From JAJPGZ01 sp038229295 (GTDB taxonomy: Bacteria > Verrucomicrobiota > Verrucomicrobiia > Chthoniobacterales > UBA10450), in NCBI GenBank assembly GCA_038229295.1, contig JBBROO010000004.1, positions 1 through 64,000 of the forward strand: a stretch of 64,000 bases of DNA, written 5' to 3'. Every line of letters begins with the position of its first letter. The first letter of the stretch is position 1. The notes under the pieces were generated by a model. The model searched no databases, was not told where the DNA came from, and saw only the letters and a program-made list of their open reading frames with translations. The position numbers and the translations under genes were made by a program. Positions 24,528-32,763 of this stretch are shown piece after piece.

Positions 24528-25604
24528 ATGGACTTCAATCCACTCATCGAACGCAAACGCGAACGCTTCGAACAACTCGAAGGCGAGGTTGCGGATCCGG
24601 AACTTTTTTCTAATCGCAAACGCGCGAGCGATGTGATGCGCGAACATGCGGCGACGAAGCAATTGCTCGCGAAATGGGACGAGCTCGAATTGGCGCGGAA
24701 GCAATTGGACGACAACCGCGAGCTGTCCACTTCGCGCGATGTCGAGATGGCGGCGATGGCCGACGACGAAATTCCGGAGCTGGAAAAGCGCGTTGTCGAT
24801 CTTGAGCGCGAATTGCAGATCGCGTTGTTGCCGCCGGATGAAACCGATGAGCGCGATGCGATTGTCGAGATTCGCGCGGGCACGGGCGGAAGCGAAGCCG
24901 CCATTTTCGCGGCCGATCTATATAGAATGTACACCCGCTATGCCGAAACGGCCGGGTTGAAGACGGAAGATTTGGAATCGAGTCCGTCGGAGCTTGGCGG
25001 ACTAAAAGAAGCCATCTTCAAAGTCAGCGGCGAATCTGTTTTTCGAAAATTGCGGTATGAAAGCGGCGTCCATCGCGTGCAACGCGTGCCCGCGACGGAA
25101 GCGCAGGGACGCATTCATACATCCACCGCGACGGTGGCGGTTTTGCCCGAGGCGGAAGATGTCGATCTTGAATTGAAGCCGGAAGATTTGCGCATTGAAG
25201 TTTGCCGCGCCGGCGGCCCCGGCGGTCAAGGAGTGAACACAACTGACTCGGCCGTGCAGATTCTGCACATTCCGACGGGGCGCATCGTGCGTTGCCAGGA
25301 CGGACGCAGTCAGCAAAAGAACAAGGAAAAAGCCCTAACGATCATGCGCGCGCGTTTGCTCGAAGACAAAAAGCGCGAAGAAGAAGCGAAGTATTCGGCC
25401 ACGCGCAAAAGCCAGATCGGTTCCGGCGGCCGCGAAGAAAAAATTCGCACTTACAATTTTCCGCAGAACCGCATCACCGATCATCGCGTCGGCCTGACGC
25501 TTTATAATCTCGACCGCGTAATGGAAGGCGACCTGAACGAAATGATCAACACCTTGCAAGCAGCGGACGTGGCGGAGCGACTCAAGGAATCATCGCTCGC
25601 GTAA
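24528..25604 (+). CDS. prfA: Peptide chain release factor 1
   Basis: 358 aa, family length, ATG 24528. It contains the catalytic GGQ (GGPGGQGVN, about residue 230-235), the stop-codon recognition PXT-type segment (RVPATEAQGRIHTS, PAT, about 185-198) and the C-terminal ITDHRVGLTLYNLDRVMEGDLNE. The PAT form reads UAA and UAG. The N-terminal coiled coil is complete. It lies between rpmE and the nucleotidyltransferase pair; prmC, which methylates the Gln of GGQ, is two genes downstream. Two inverted AAGATCGACA words encode RVVDLERE and EDVDLELK. Confidence 0.95.
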   Translation: MDFNPLIERKRERFEQLEGEVADPELFSNRKRASDVMREHAATKQLLAKWDELELARKQLDDNRELSTSRDVEMAAMADDEIPELEKRVVDLERELQIALLPPDETDERDAIVEIRAGTGGSEAAIFAADLYRMYTRYAETAGLKTEDLESSPSELGGLKEAIFKVSGESVFRKLRYESGVHRVQRVPATEAQGRIHTSTATVAVLPEAEDVDLELKPEDLRIEVCRAGGPGGQGVNTTDSAVQILHIPTGRIVRCQDGRSQQKNKEKALTIMRARLLEDKKREEEAKYSATRKSQIGSGGREEKIRTYNFPQNRITDHRVGLTLYNLDRVMEGDLNEMINTLQAADVAERLKESSLA

Positions 25605-25619
25605 GCGAACTGTTGTATT

Positions 25620-25844
25620 GTGTGGTCAGTGAAAATTCCGGAAGAGGAGACATGGCGCGAGCAGTGCCGGCAGCAATTGAAGCGAGACGTCGCGACGAGG
25701 ATTAAGTACGGATTTTGCCACGTCCACAAGCCAGTCCTGGATGATGCCCCGGCCCGAGCATTCGCGACGATGGCGCAGTATCGCGATTGGTGTGCTCAAA
25801 ACCTGCCGGCCTATCTTGGATATCGCGCAGCAAAAAAATCGTAG
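25620..25844 (+). CDS. Small hypothetical protein preceding a nucleotidyltransferase
   Basis: 74 aa from GTG 25620 (GTG 25629 is an alternative). No signal or membrane helix. The C-terminus MAQYRDWCAQNLPAYLGY is a recurring end motif of short proteins coded beside AbiEii-like nucleotidyltransferases. It ends 4 bp before the next gene, in a two-gene unit set between prfA and prmC. The Cys/His pair in FCHVHKP could bind metal, but this is weak. It may be the partner or antitoxin-like subunit of the enzyme; function is not known. Confidence 0.55.
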   Translation: MWSVKIPEEETWREQCRQQLKRDVATRIKYGFCHVHKPVLDDAPARAFATMAQYRDWCAQNLPAYLGYRAAKKS

Positions 25845-25848
25845 CCTC

Positions 25849-26328
25849 ATGCCGGAAAGCAAATTTACTCCCGCGCAGGCGGAGGAACTAGCCGCTGCTT
25901 TTTTGCGCGAAGGGGTGGAGTATCTTTTCATTGGCAAGAGCGGCGCGATCTTGCTCGGGTATCCCGAGAGCACGCAGGACGTGGATATTTTTCTTCCGCG
26001 CTCGAAGGACAATGCGGAACGCGTAATCCGCGCGTTGCAGCCGCTCGGTTTTGAACTTGATGTCGCGACCACAGTTTCAATTCTCTCGGGAAGCGAAATC
26101 GTCCTCCTAAAAGGAGGGCCATTTGCGCTTGATCTCATTCACGCTCCCGATGGCATCGAAAGCTTCGAAGTGGCGAAGAAGCGCTGCGTTATGCAGGACG
26201 GCCGTTTTCCGGTCGCATCGCTCGACGACATCATCGCGAGCAAACGCGCCACTGGGCGGGAAAAAGATCTGAGCGACATTAATCGCCTTGAGCAGTTCCG
26301 CGACGAGTTTCAGCGGCAGCGGCCATGA
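25849..26328 (+). CDS. AbiEii/DUF6036-type nucleotidyltransferase
   Basis: 159 aa from ATG 25849. Nucleotidyltransferase fold: GKSGAILLGYPESTQDVDIFL supplies the helix, Gly pair and the D-x-D metal ligands (DVD, about residues 43-45); the third Asp is in FALDLIH. A C-terminal helix with SLDDIIASKRATGREKDLSD is typical of this family, where the Lys and Asp of KRATGR.KD are conserved. Stand-alone members are often the toxin half of toxin-antitoxin or abortive-infection systems, or housekeeping enzymes of unknown target. Its TGA overlaps the prmC ATG. Compact insertion into the prfA-prmC block suggests an acquired unit. Confidence 0.78.
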   Translation: MPESKFTPAQAEELAAAFLREGVEYLFIGKSGAILLGYPESTQDVDIFLPRSKDNAERVIRALQPLGFELDVATTVSILSGSEIVLLKGGPFALDLIHAPDGIESFEVAKKRCVMQDGRFPVASLDDIIASKRATGREKDLSDINRLEQFRDEFQRQRP

Positions 26329-27161
26329 CCGTGCTGGAGGTGCTGCAATCGAGCACCGGGTATTTTAAAAAGCGCAAGATCGACAATGCGCGTTTGAATG
26401 CGGAGCACTTGCTCGCGCATGTGCTCGGACGGAAACGGATTGAGATTTATCTCGAGTTCGAGCGTGTGCTCGATGAATCGGAGCTGGCGCCGCTGCGCGA
26501 TCTGGTGAAACGCCGCGGGGAAGGCGAACCGCTGCAGCATTTGTTAGGCACGATTGAGTTTTGCGGTCACACATTTCTTTGCGACAAGCGCGCGATGGTT
26601 CCGCGACCGGAAACCGAGGAACTCGTCGAGTTCCTCAAATCCGAAATCCGAAATCCGAAATCCGAAATTCTCGATGTTGGAACTGGAAGCGGAGTGATCG
26701 CGCTGAGTTTGGCGATCAGATTTCCGGAAGCCGAAATTCACGCGGTCGATCTTTCGGACGATGCGCTGGAATTAGCGCGCGAGAATTCCGAGCGACTTGG
26801 CCTAACGGCGCGGGTTCAATTTTCGCGCGGCAACTTACTCGAAGGAATAGATGGCCTCTTCGATGTCGTCGTTGCGAACCTTCCTTACATTTCCATGCAA
26901 GATCGACAATCACTCTCGCGCGAAGTTTTGCGCGATCCGGAGTCGGCGCTTATAGGTGGCGAGCGCGGCGATGAATTGATTCGCGAATTGATCGAGCAAG
27001 CGCCTGCGCATTTGCAACCTAACGGATTGCTCGCGCTCGAAATCGGCATGGGCCAAAGCGAACCGCTTTCCGAGCTTCTCGCGCAAAAGAATTTTCACGA
27101 CATCGAATCGAAACGGGACTATGCAGGTATCCCGCGTTTTCTCTTTGCCAGATATGGATAA
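26325..27161 (+). CDS. prmC: Release factor glutamine methyltransferase PrmC
   Basis: 278 aa. Helical N-terminal domain, then a class I methyltransferase: MVPRPETEEL (family signature), SAM loop ILDVGTGSGVIAL, and ANLPYI in place of the usual NPPY. The Leu replaces the first Pro, a known tolerated variant but worth note. It N5-methylates the GGQ glutamine of RF1 and RF2; prfA is nearby. The stretch KSEIRNPKSEI directly before the SAM loop is encoded by four tandem copies of AAATCCG (26637-26664), inserted between the two domains. A GTTAGGC and an AAGATCGACA word (NARKIDN and MQDRQ) occur in the gene. Confidence 0.9.
   Translation: MTVLEVLQSSTGYFKKRKIDNARLNAEHLLAHVLGRKRIEIYLEFERVLDESELAPLRDLVKRRGEGEPLQHLLGTIEFCGHTFLCDKRAMVPRPETEELVEFLKSEIRNPKSEILDVGTGSGVIALSLAIRFPEAEIHAVDLSDDALELARENSERLGLTARVQFSRGNLLEGIDGLFDVVVANLPYISMQDRQSLSREVLRDPESALIGGERGDELIRELIEQAPAHLQPNGLLALEIGMGQSEPLSELLAQKNFHDIESKRDYAGIPRFLFARYG
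26637..26664 (+). repeat. Heptanucleotide tandem repeat (AAATCCG)4 inside prmC
   Basis: Four exact direct copies of AAATCCG, 28 bp, followed by a partial AAATTC. Encodes the KSEIRNPKSEI linker before the methyltransferase SAM motif. Confidence 0.9.
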
Positions 27162-28413
27162 AATTCTCATCCACGGCGGTCATCCGCTCTCGGGATCAAT
27201 CAAAATCAGCGGCTCGAAAAATTCGGCGCTGCCGATCTTGGCGGCGACATTGCTGACGCGCGAGCCTTGCGTGCTGCATCGCGTGCCGGACTTGAGCGAC
27301 ACGAATTACATGCTGCAAATCCTGACGCATCTCGGCGCGCAGGTGGAACGCGCCAGCGGAACAGTGAATGTGACCGCCGAGAAAATTAACTCGATCGCTC
27401 CCTACGACGTCGTTAGGCGAATGCGTGCTTCGGTTTGTGTGATCGGGCCGCTGCTCGGGCGCTGCAAGGAAGCGACGGTATCGTTGCCGGGCGGCTGCGT
27501 CATTGGCGATCGCCCAATAGATTTGCATCTCAAAGGTTTTGAAGCGCTCGGCGCGGCGGTGCGCGTGGAAGGCGGCAATGTGAAAGTGTTTGCCCCGAAA
27601 TTGATCGGCGCGGTGGTAAATTTGCGCGGGAAATTTGGACCGACCGTTCTGGGCACTGACAATATAATGATGGCGGCGGTGCTGACGGAAGGCACCACCG
27701 TGATCGAAGGCGCCGCGCAGGAACCGGAGGTTGTCGATCTTGCAAATTTTCTGAACAAGATGGGCGCGAAGATCGAAGGCGCGGGAACGCGGCGGATAAT
27801 TATCGAAGGCGTGGCGGAATTGCACGGCGCGGAGCACGACATCATTCCGGACCGCATCGAAGCGGGAACGTTTTTGGTTGCGGGCGCGATTTGCGGAAAA
27901 GGAATCACGATCAAGCGCGCCGATCCCGAGCATGTCCGCTCGGTCACGGACGCGTTATCGAATTGCGGATTCAAAATCGAGAGCACGAAGGATTCAATTT
28001 CGATTTCGCCTAACGGATCGACCGCGCCGCTGGAGTTGGCGACCGAGCCTTATCCCGGATTCCCGACCGACATGCAGGCGCAAATGTGTGCGCTGCTTTC
28101 GACAACGGACGGGATCAGCGTGATCACCGAAAATATTTTTCCGCAACGTTACATGCATGTGGCCGAGTTGAAGCGCATGGGCGCGAATGTCGATCTTGAG
28201 GGACCGACCGCAGTCATCAAAGGAGTTGAGCGCCTAACCGGCGCGCCGGTGATGGCGAGCGATCTGCGCGCGTCGGCCGCGCTCGTTCTCGCGGGATTAA
28301 AAGCGGACGGCGTGACGGAAGTGAGCCGCGTGTATCACATCGATCGCGGCTATGAACATCTCGATGAGAAGTTGAGCGAGCTCGGTGCGCAGATCGAGCG
28401 CGTGAAGGCCTAG
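27154..28413 (+). CDS. murA: UDP-N-acetylglucosamine 1-carboxyvinyltransferase
   Basis: 419 aa from ATG 27154, overlapping prmC by 8 bp. It has KISGSKNSALPILAATLL at the start and the catalytic loop LPGGCVIGDRP, with Cys at residue 115, the same number as the fosfomycin-reactive Cys of the Escherichia coli enzyme. It also has FPTDMQAQM and ITENIFPQRYMHV. It adds enolpyruvate to UDP-GlcNAc, the first committed step of peptidoglycan synthesis. Because Cys115 is present, the enzyme should be fosfomycin-sensitive unless the uptake route differs. Two inverted AAGATCGACA words encode EVVDLANF and ANVDLEG. It converges on nfo, overlapping by 4 bp. Confidence 0.95.
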   Translation: MDKILIHGGHPLSGSIKISGSKNSALPILAATLLTREPCVLHRVPDLSDTNYMLQILTHLGAQVERASGTVNVTAEKINSIAPYDVVRRMRASVCVIGPLLGRCKEATVSLPGGCVIGDRPIDLHLKGFEALGAAVRVEGGNVKVFAPKLIGAVVNLRGKFGPTVLGTDNIMMAAVLTEGTTVIEGAAQEPEVVDLANFLNKMGAKIEGAGTRRIIIEGVAELHGAEHDIIPDRIEAGTFLVAGAICGKGITIKRADPEHVRSVTDALSNCGFKIESTKDSISISPNGSTAPLELATEPYPGFPTDMQAQMCALLSTTDGISVITENIFPQRYMHVAELKRMGANVDLEGPTAVIKGVERLTGAPVMASDLRASAALVLAGLKADGVTEVSRVYHIDRGYEHLDEKLSELGAQIERVKA

Positions 28414-29312
28414 AGCAGATCGCGCAACGTTTTCAGGTTCGCTACATCTTCGGCGAGATTTTTTTCCTTCGGCGTCTCGAGAACCTTCGGAATTTTGCGG
28501 AAGCGTTTGTCGCGCATGATAAAACGAAATGCGTCGAGTCCGATTTTGCCTTTGCCGATGTGTTCATGTCGATCTACGCGCGAGCCGCGCGCGGTTTTGG
28601 AATCGTTCAGGTGAATCGCGGCGAGCCGATCAAGACCGATGACGCGATCGAATCGGCGAAATGTTTTTCGCGTGCCGGCTTCGGTTGTGATGTCGTAGCC
28701 GGCAGCGAAGACATGCGCCGTGTCGAGACAAACGCAGAGTCGTTCCGGTTCACGGACGTGGTCGATGATGTAAGCGAGATGCTCGAACTTTTCGCCGAGA
28801 CACGAGCCTTGTCCGGCGGTCGTTTCGAGCGCGATACGCGTTTTCACTTTCGGAATTTTCGTGAACACGTTGTCGATGGAGGAGACGATTGCGTTGAGTC
28901 CGGCTTCTTCGCCCGCGCCGAGATGCGCGCCCGGATGCAACACGAGAAAGGGAAGCTCGAGTTGGTCGGCGCGGATTAATTCTTCACGGAGCGCGCGGAT
29001 GGAGTTGGCGTGAAACTGCGGATTCGTGGCCGCGAGATTGATGAGGTAATTCGCGTGGGCGAAGATCGACAACAACTTTCCGCGTTGCACGTGATGGCAG
29101 AACGAGCGGATTTCTTCGCGCGTGAGCGGGCGCGCGAACCATTGCATATTGTTCTTCACGAAAATCTGCATCGCGGTGCAATCGATCGAACAGCCGCGTT
29201 CAATCGCCATGTGTGCGCCGCCGCCGATGGACATGTGCGCGCCGAGTAAGATTGTCGATCTTGCGGCGGACTTTTTCGATACGCGCGATTTCAAAACCGC
29301 TTCGGATGCCAA
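28410..29312 (-). CDS. nfo: Deoxyribonuclease IV (endonuclease IV)
   Basis: 300 aa from ATG 29312. TIM-barrel AP endonuclease: LLGAHMSIGGG at the start, LHPGAHLGAG, ALETTAGQGSCLG, CLDTAHVFAAGYD and AIHLNDSKTARGSRVDRHEHIG carry the zinc ligands. It cuts 5' to abasic sites in base excision repair. The first 20 residues precede the fold and overlap the end of the AsmA-like gene by 22 bp; the AARSTILLG residues there come from an AAGATCGACA word at 29253, so the true start may be nearer LLGAHMS. It converges with murA. Confidence 0.92.
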   Translation of the reverse strand: MASEAVLKSRVSKKSAARSTILLGAHMSIGGGAHMAIERGCSIDCTAMQIFVKNNMQWFARPLTREEIRSFCHHVQRGKLLSIFAHANYLINLAATNPQFHANSIRALREELIRADQLELPFLVLHPGAHLGAGEEAGLNAIVSSIDNVFTKIPKVKTRIALETTAGQGSCLGEKFEHLAYIIDHVREPERLCVCLDTAHVFAAGYDITTEAGTRKTFRRFDRVIGLDRLAAIHLNDSKTARGSRVDRHEHIGKGKIGLDAFRFIMRDKRFRKIPKVLETPKEKNLAEDVANLKTLRDLL

Positions 29313-31678
29313 TCCGGTTTCTTCAAACTTCCTTCGCCGACGTATTCGAAAAGTTTGTACATGGGCGCCAGCAAAATACCGGGTCCGTTCATATTCATCC
29401 GCACTTCGAAATCGAGTTTGTCGTCGAGAAAATGGACATCGCCGTGGCCGAGCATGCTGAAAAGTTTACCGGCCACTTCGAAATCGTCGGTGTGAATTCG
29501 GCCATCCTTGATCTGAACGCTCGCGGTCGCTTTGCGGCCGATGCTGTAACCGGTGCCGGGAAGAATGCTGCTCAGAATTCCGGAGAGCGGGCCGAAAATT
29601 GGAATGGCGAAGACATCGCCGTTGGTCACTTCAAGTTTGCCTTTGCCGCGCATGGAGCGCGCGTCGCTGCCGAGTCCGGTGAAATCATAAGTGCCGCTGA
29701 GCTGGCCCTGCGCGGTCTTGAAGTTGTAATACAAATCAGTTAGGCGCGGGAAATCGAGGCGGTCGGCGGTGATGTTGGCGTGATAATGCGGGTCATTCCG
29801 CGCGAGTGAAATATCGGCGCCGCCGCGCATGTCGCCGCCGAAAAGACCGCTCTTAAGATCGACAATCTGCAAGCGGTCCTTCGTCAAAATCAATTTCGCG
29901 GCGACGCGATCGAACGGCAAAGTCTTCCCGAGAAAAACGTAATCCATTCCGCGCGCGCCATCGACATTGATGTCTAGCTGCGTGTTTTTTCCACCGGCAA
30001 ATTGATACACACCGTTCGCAATCACATTGGGCGGCTGCCGAAATTTGTAAGGCGCGACGATCTTAAAAAGATCGGGATCGACCCACAAAACCGCCTCCGG
30101 CGGATTGAGCGAGCTTTTGACGTTGGAAATGCGGACCTCATGATTTTTGAAATCGTAAGTGAAGTTGCCGCTGCCGGTGCCTTCGTCGCGATTCACCCGA
30201 AAGTTGTCATACGTCACGGCGCCGTCGCCGAAGTGAATGTTCGAAGTCGCGTTGTTCATCCAGACGCCGCGGAAGCGCGTGCGCTCCAGCGCGAGAGTTC
30301 CGTCACCGCGCCAGGTTTCCGGTTTGTGCTCCGGCCCGCGGATTTCCAGATGCAACGCGGGCGGACGTTGCCATTCCCATTCGCCCAGAAATTTTTGCAT
30401 CTCGGGCGAAATAAAATTCTTCACCACGATTGGACTGATGGTGCTGTCGATCTTGAGCCGGAAATCGTTAGGCGCATCGAAGAGATCGGCTTTGAGCTGG
30501 CCGTTTTCCTGTTGCACGCGCAGATCGCGCACCAGGGTGTGCTCGCCGTCCCACGAAAAATCCGCGCTGAAATCCGTCAGCGGCACCATGTGATAAGAAA
30601 AATTAGCGATCGCGGCGTGGCCGACAATTTTCAACTTCGGCCGCGCTTCGCTGAAGTTGCCGGTGCCGGAGATCTCGATGTTTGGGGCCGTGACAAAACT
30701 CGCGTCGGCCACGAGCTGGCCGAACCCGAAGACTTCGAGAAATGATTTCAGCTGGATGTTGCTGCGTGCTTGAAAGCTGGCGTCGCCGCTCGCGCGACTC
30801 CAATTTGCGCGCGCGGAAAAAATCCCGCTCGCGTCTTTCCATTCGAATTGGTTAACGCTCAGGCGCTGGTCCGCGAATTCCGCGGTCGCCAACAGGTCGC
30901 GCACTTCGTATTGGTCGCGTTGCACCCGTTCGCCGCGCAGCGTCATTTCCAGGCGCGCGTTTTCCATCTCGGCAACGTCGCCGCTAAACTTGATCTGCAG
31001 CGACGGATGCTCCGCCGGGAAACTGAACTTCTGCAATTCGGCCACGACGCGCTGGAAGATCGACAATCGCTTTTGCCATTCCTCATCGGAAAGCGGCGGC
31101 GATGGTTTGTAATCTTCGCGTTTGATCAATTGCCCGCTGGCCGAAAGCCGAATTCCGCAAAACAATCCTTCCGCTTCGCTGACGTAAATTTGTTCGGGCG
31201 GAAAATAGATATGCGCGTGAAAATGTTTCAGCTGCGGCTTAGTCCCTTTCGCTCTCATGCCCGGAAGCGGCAACGCCAATTGCGCATCGCGCAGATCGAT
31301 CGCGTTCAGAAACGGCTGATGATGAATGAGCGCGGCATAATTGATGTCGAGCGAGATTTCATTGATGAGCGCGATGCGGTTGTCTCGGTTTTTGTAGTCG
31401 TAGATGCGCACGTCTTGCGCGACTAATCCGCGAAAGGGATCGAGCGTGAGATGTCCGATCTTCGCTTCGACGCCGTGTTTGCGCAGTTCTTCGACGACGA
31501 GAAGTCGCCATTGCCGACCGAAACCTTTTCGGGCCAGATACCATCCGCCGCCGAGCAACGCGGAAACGGCGAGCAAGGCGGTGAACCGCGCGAACGTAAT
31601 CAGGAAGCGGCGCGCGAAAGTTGATTGTCGATCTTGCGCGGTCGCGGAAGTTGACAGTGGCTCGAGGACGGGCGGCAT
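29291..31678 (-). CDS. AsmA-like envelope protein
   Basis: 795 aa from ATG 31678 (upstream ATGs to 31771 also in frame). One N-terminal membrane helix (about residues 30-50) and a long periplasmic beta-rich domain with AsmA/TamB-type repeats, e.g. KIGHLTLDPFRGLVAQDVRIYD near the start and the ending GRIHTDDFEVAGKLFSMLG then DDKLDFEVRMN. Proteins of this class are thought to carry phospholipid or assist outer-membrane assembly across the periplasm. No paralogue or translocation gene is adjacent. Start codon of the divergent DUF420 gene lies one base away. Several AAGATCGACA words lie within, and a conserved DUF3971-like part is not evident. Confidence 0.7.
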   Translation of the reverse strand: MPPVLEPLSTSATAQDRQSTFARRFLITFARFTALLAVSALLGGGWYLARKGFGRQWRLLVVEELRKHGVEAKIGHLTLDPFRGLVAQDVRIYDYKNRDNRIALINEISLDINYAALIHHQPFLNAIDLRDAQLALPLPGMRAKGTKPQLKHFHAHIYFPPEQIYVSEAEGLFCGIRLSASGQLIKREDYKPSPPLSDEEWQKRLSIFQRVVAELQKFSFPAEHPSLQIKFSGDVAEMENARLEMTLRGERVQRDQYEVRDLLATAEFADQRLSVNQFEWKDASGIFSARANWSRASGDASFQARSNIQLKSFLEVFGFGQLVADASFVTAPNIEISGTGNFSEARPKLKIVGHAAIANFSYHMVPLTDFSADFSWDGEHTLVRDLRVQQENGQLKADLFDAPNDFRLKIDSTISPIVVKNFISPEMQKFLGEWEWQRPPALHLEIRGPEHKPETWRGDGTLALERTRFRGVWMNNATSNIHFGDGAVTYDNFRVNRDEGTGSGNFTYDFKNHEVRISNVKSSLNPPEAVLWVDPDLFKIVAPYKFRQPPNVIANGVYQFAGGKNTQLDINVDGARGMDYVFLGKTLPFDRVAAKLILTKDRLQIVDLKSGLFGGDMRGGADISLARNDPHYHANITADRLDFPRLTDLYYNFKTAQGQLSGTYDFTGLGSDARSMRGKGKLEVTNGDVFAIPIFGPLSGILSSILPGTGYSIGRKATASVQIKDGRIHTDDFEVAGKLFSMLGHGDVHFLDDKLDFEVRMNMNGPGILLAPMYKLFEYVGEGSLKKPDWHPKRF

Positions 31679-31679
31679 A

Positions 31680-32114
31680 ATGACAATAGCTGATTTACCC
31701 GCGATCAACGCGTCGCTCAATCTCATCAGCACGATCTTTATCGCGACGGGCTGGTACTGGATCCGGCGCAATTTTTGGCAGCGTCATGTTGCCTGCATGA
31801 TCATCGCGGTCATTTCGTCGACGTTGTTTCTCGTCGGCTACATCACGTATCACGTGCACGTGGGCGAAAAATCTTCGGGGTTCACCGGCATGATTGCGTG
31901 GATTTATTTTCCGATGTTGATCTCGCATGTGCTGCTCGCGTTCGTGACGTTGCCGCTCGTCATCATGTCGCTCATTCCGGTTTTTCAACGCCGCTGGGAT
32001 CGACATCGGCGCGTCTCGCGTTGGACCATGCCGATCTGGCTTTATGTTTCGGTCACGGGCGTGCTCGTTTATCTCATGCTCTATCGATGGTTCCCGCCGC
32101 CGAATCTTCAATGA
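31680..32114 (+). CDS. DUF420 family membrane protein
   Basis: 144 aa, four to five membrane helices. Family blocks: NLISTIFIATGWYWIRR, RHVACMIIAVISSTLFLVGYITYHVHVGE and GMIAWIYFPMLISHVLLAFVTLPLV. DUF420 proteins are related to cytochrome c oxidase assembly (CtaM-like) and have conserved membrane histidines, several of which are seen (RHVAC, THVHVG, ISHVLL). No oxidase genes lie in the window. The ATG at 31680 has a gagga ribosome site inside the opposing gene. Likely an inner-membrane assembly factor for a terminal oxidase, by family inference only. Confidence 0.8.
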   Translation: MTIADLPAINASLNLISTIFIATGWYWIRRNFWQRHVACMIIAVISSTLFLVGYITYHVHVGEKSSGFTGMIAWIYFPMLISHVLLAFVTLPLVIMSLIPVFQRRWDRHRRVSRWTMPIWLYVSVTGVLVYLMLYRWFPPPNLQ

Positions 32115-32115
32115 G

Positions 32116-32179
32116 CTGTAGGGGCCGCTGTCCGCAGCGGCAGCTTTTGATATTGCCGCCGAGACGGCGGCCTCTACAG
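32116..32179 (+). repeat. GC-rich inverted repeat (GGCCGCTGTCC family), intergenic copy
   Basis: CTGTAGGGGCCGCTGTCC at 32116-32133 and GACGGCGGCCTCTACAG at 32163-32179 form imperfect terminal arms. Second copy of the element that is read as coding in the acyl-CoA synthetase (23810-23876). It starts 2 bp after the DUF420 stop, so it may act as a 3' hairpin. Confidence 0.75.
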
Positions 32180-32246
32180 CAGGCCCCGCTGAATCTTGCA
32201 CTCGGGCGGTAGTTGATGTTTGATCAAAGGAGCGCCCGAAATATTT

Positions 32247-32702
32247 ATGGTGACGATCGCAACGTTCGAGGAGACAACCAAAGCGAAACGGCTGAAGGAC
32301 CGTTTCCAGCAGGCTGGCCTAACGGCGGACATTCATAACGAGGGACATCTGCAACGCGTCGCCTTCATGTCGAAGCCGCAGGCGAACGTGAAGGTGCAGG
32401 TGGAAGACAATGATTTCGAACGCGCGCAGAGTCTCATGGTCGAATGGGAAGCGACCGATCCCGAGATCGGCGCCGCCATCATTCGTTGTCCGCAATGCAA
32501 CTCTTCGCGAATCGAGTATCCGCAAATGACGCGCAAGGCGCTGACCCCGGCGATGGCGGGCATTCTTTTCGCGCTGCGGATTTTCACGAAGGAATTTTAT
32601 TGCGAGGATTGCCATTTCACCTGGAACAATGAAGACCAGCGTACGCTGGCGCGGGTATGGCATCGCTTCTTTCCGGGCCTGGAGCCGGAGAAGGAAAGCT
32701 AA
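32247..32702 (+). CDS. Signal-transducing-type DUF2007 protein with zinc ribbon
   Basis: 151 aa from ATG 32247 (TTG 32220 also in frame). The N-terminal half, with ATFEETTKAKRLKDRFQQAGL, ADIHNEG and VKVQVEDNDFERAQSLMVEWE, fits the small alpha/beta DUF2007 fold. The C-terminal half is a zinc ribbon split by a long insertion: CPQCNSSRIEYP and FYCEDCHFTW, four Cys in two CxxC pairs. The family has no settled function. It is soluble and stands between a repeat element and the LysM gene. A GCCTAAC word gives GLTAD. Confidence 0.65.
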   Translation: MVTIATFEETTKAKRLKDRFQQAGLTADIHNEGHLQRVAFMSKPQANVKVQVEDNDFERAQSLMVEWEATDPEIGAAIIRCPQCNSSRIEYPQMTRKALTPAMAGILFALRIFTKEFYCEDCHFTWNNEDQRTLARVWHRFFPGLEPEKES

Positions 32703-32763
32703 AGCGGAGGCGTTGTTTCGCCGTGAGACCCGCGGCTGAACGCAAGATCGACAAGGACGACTC

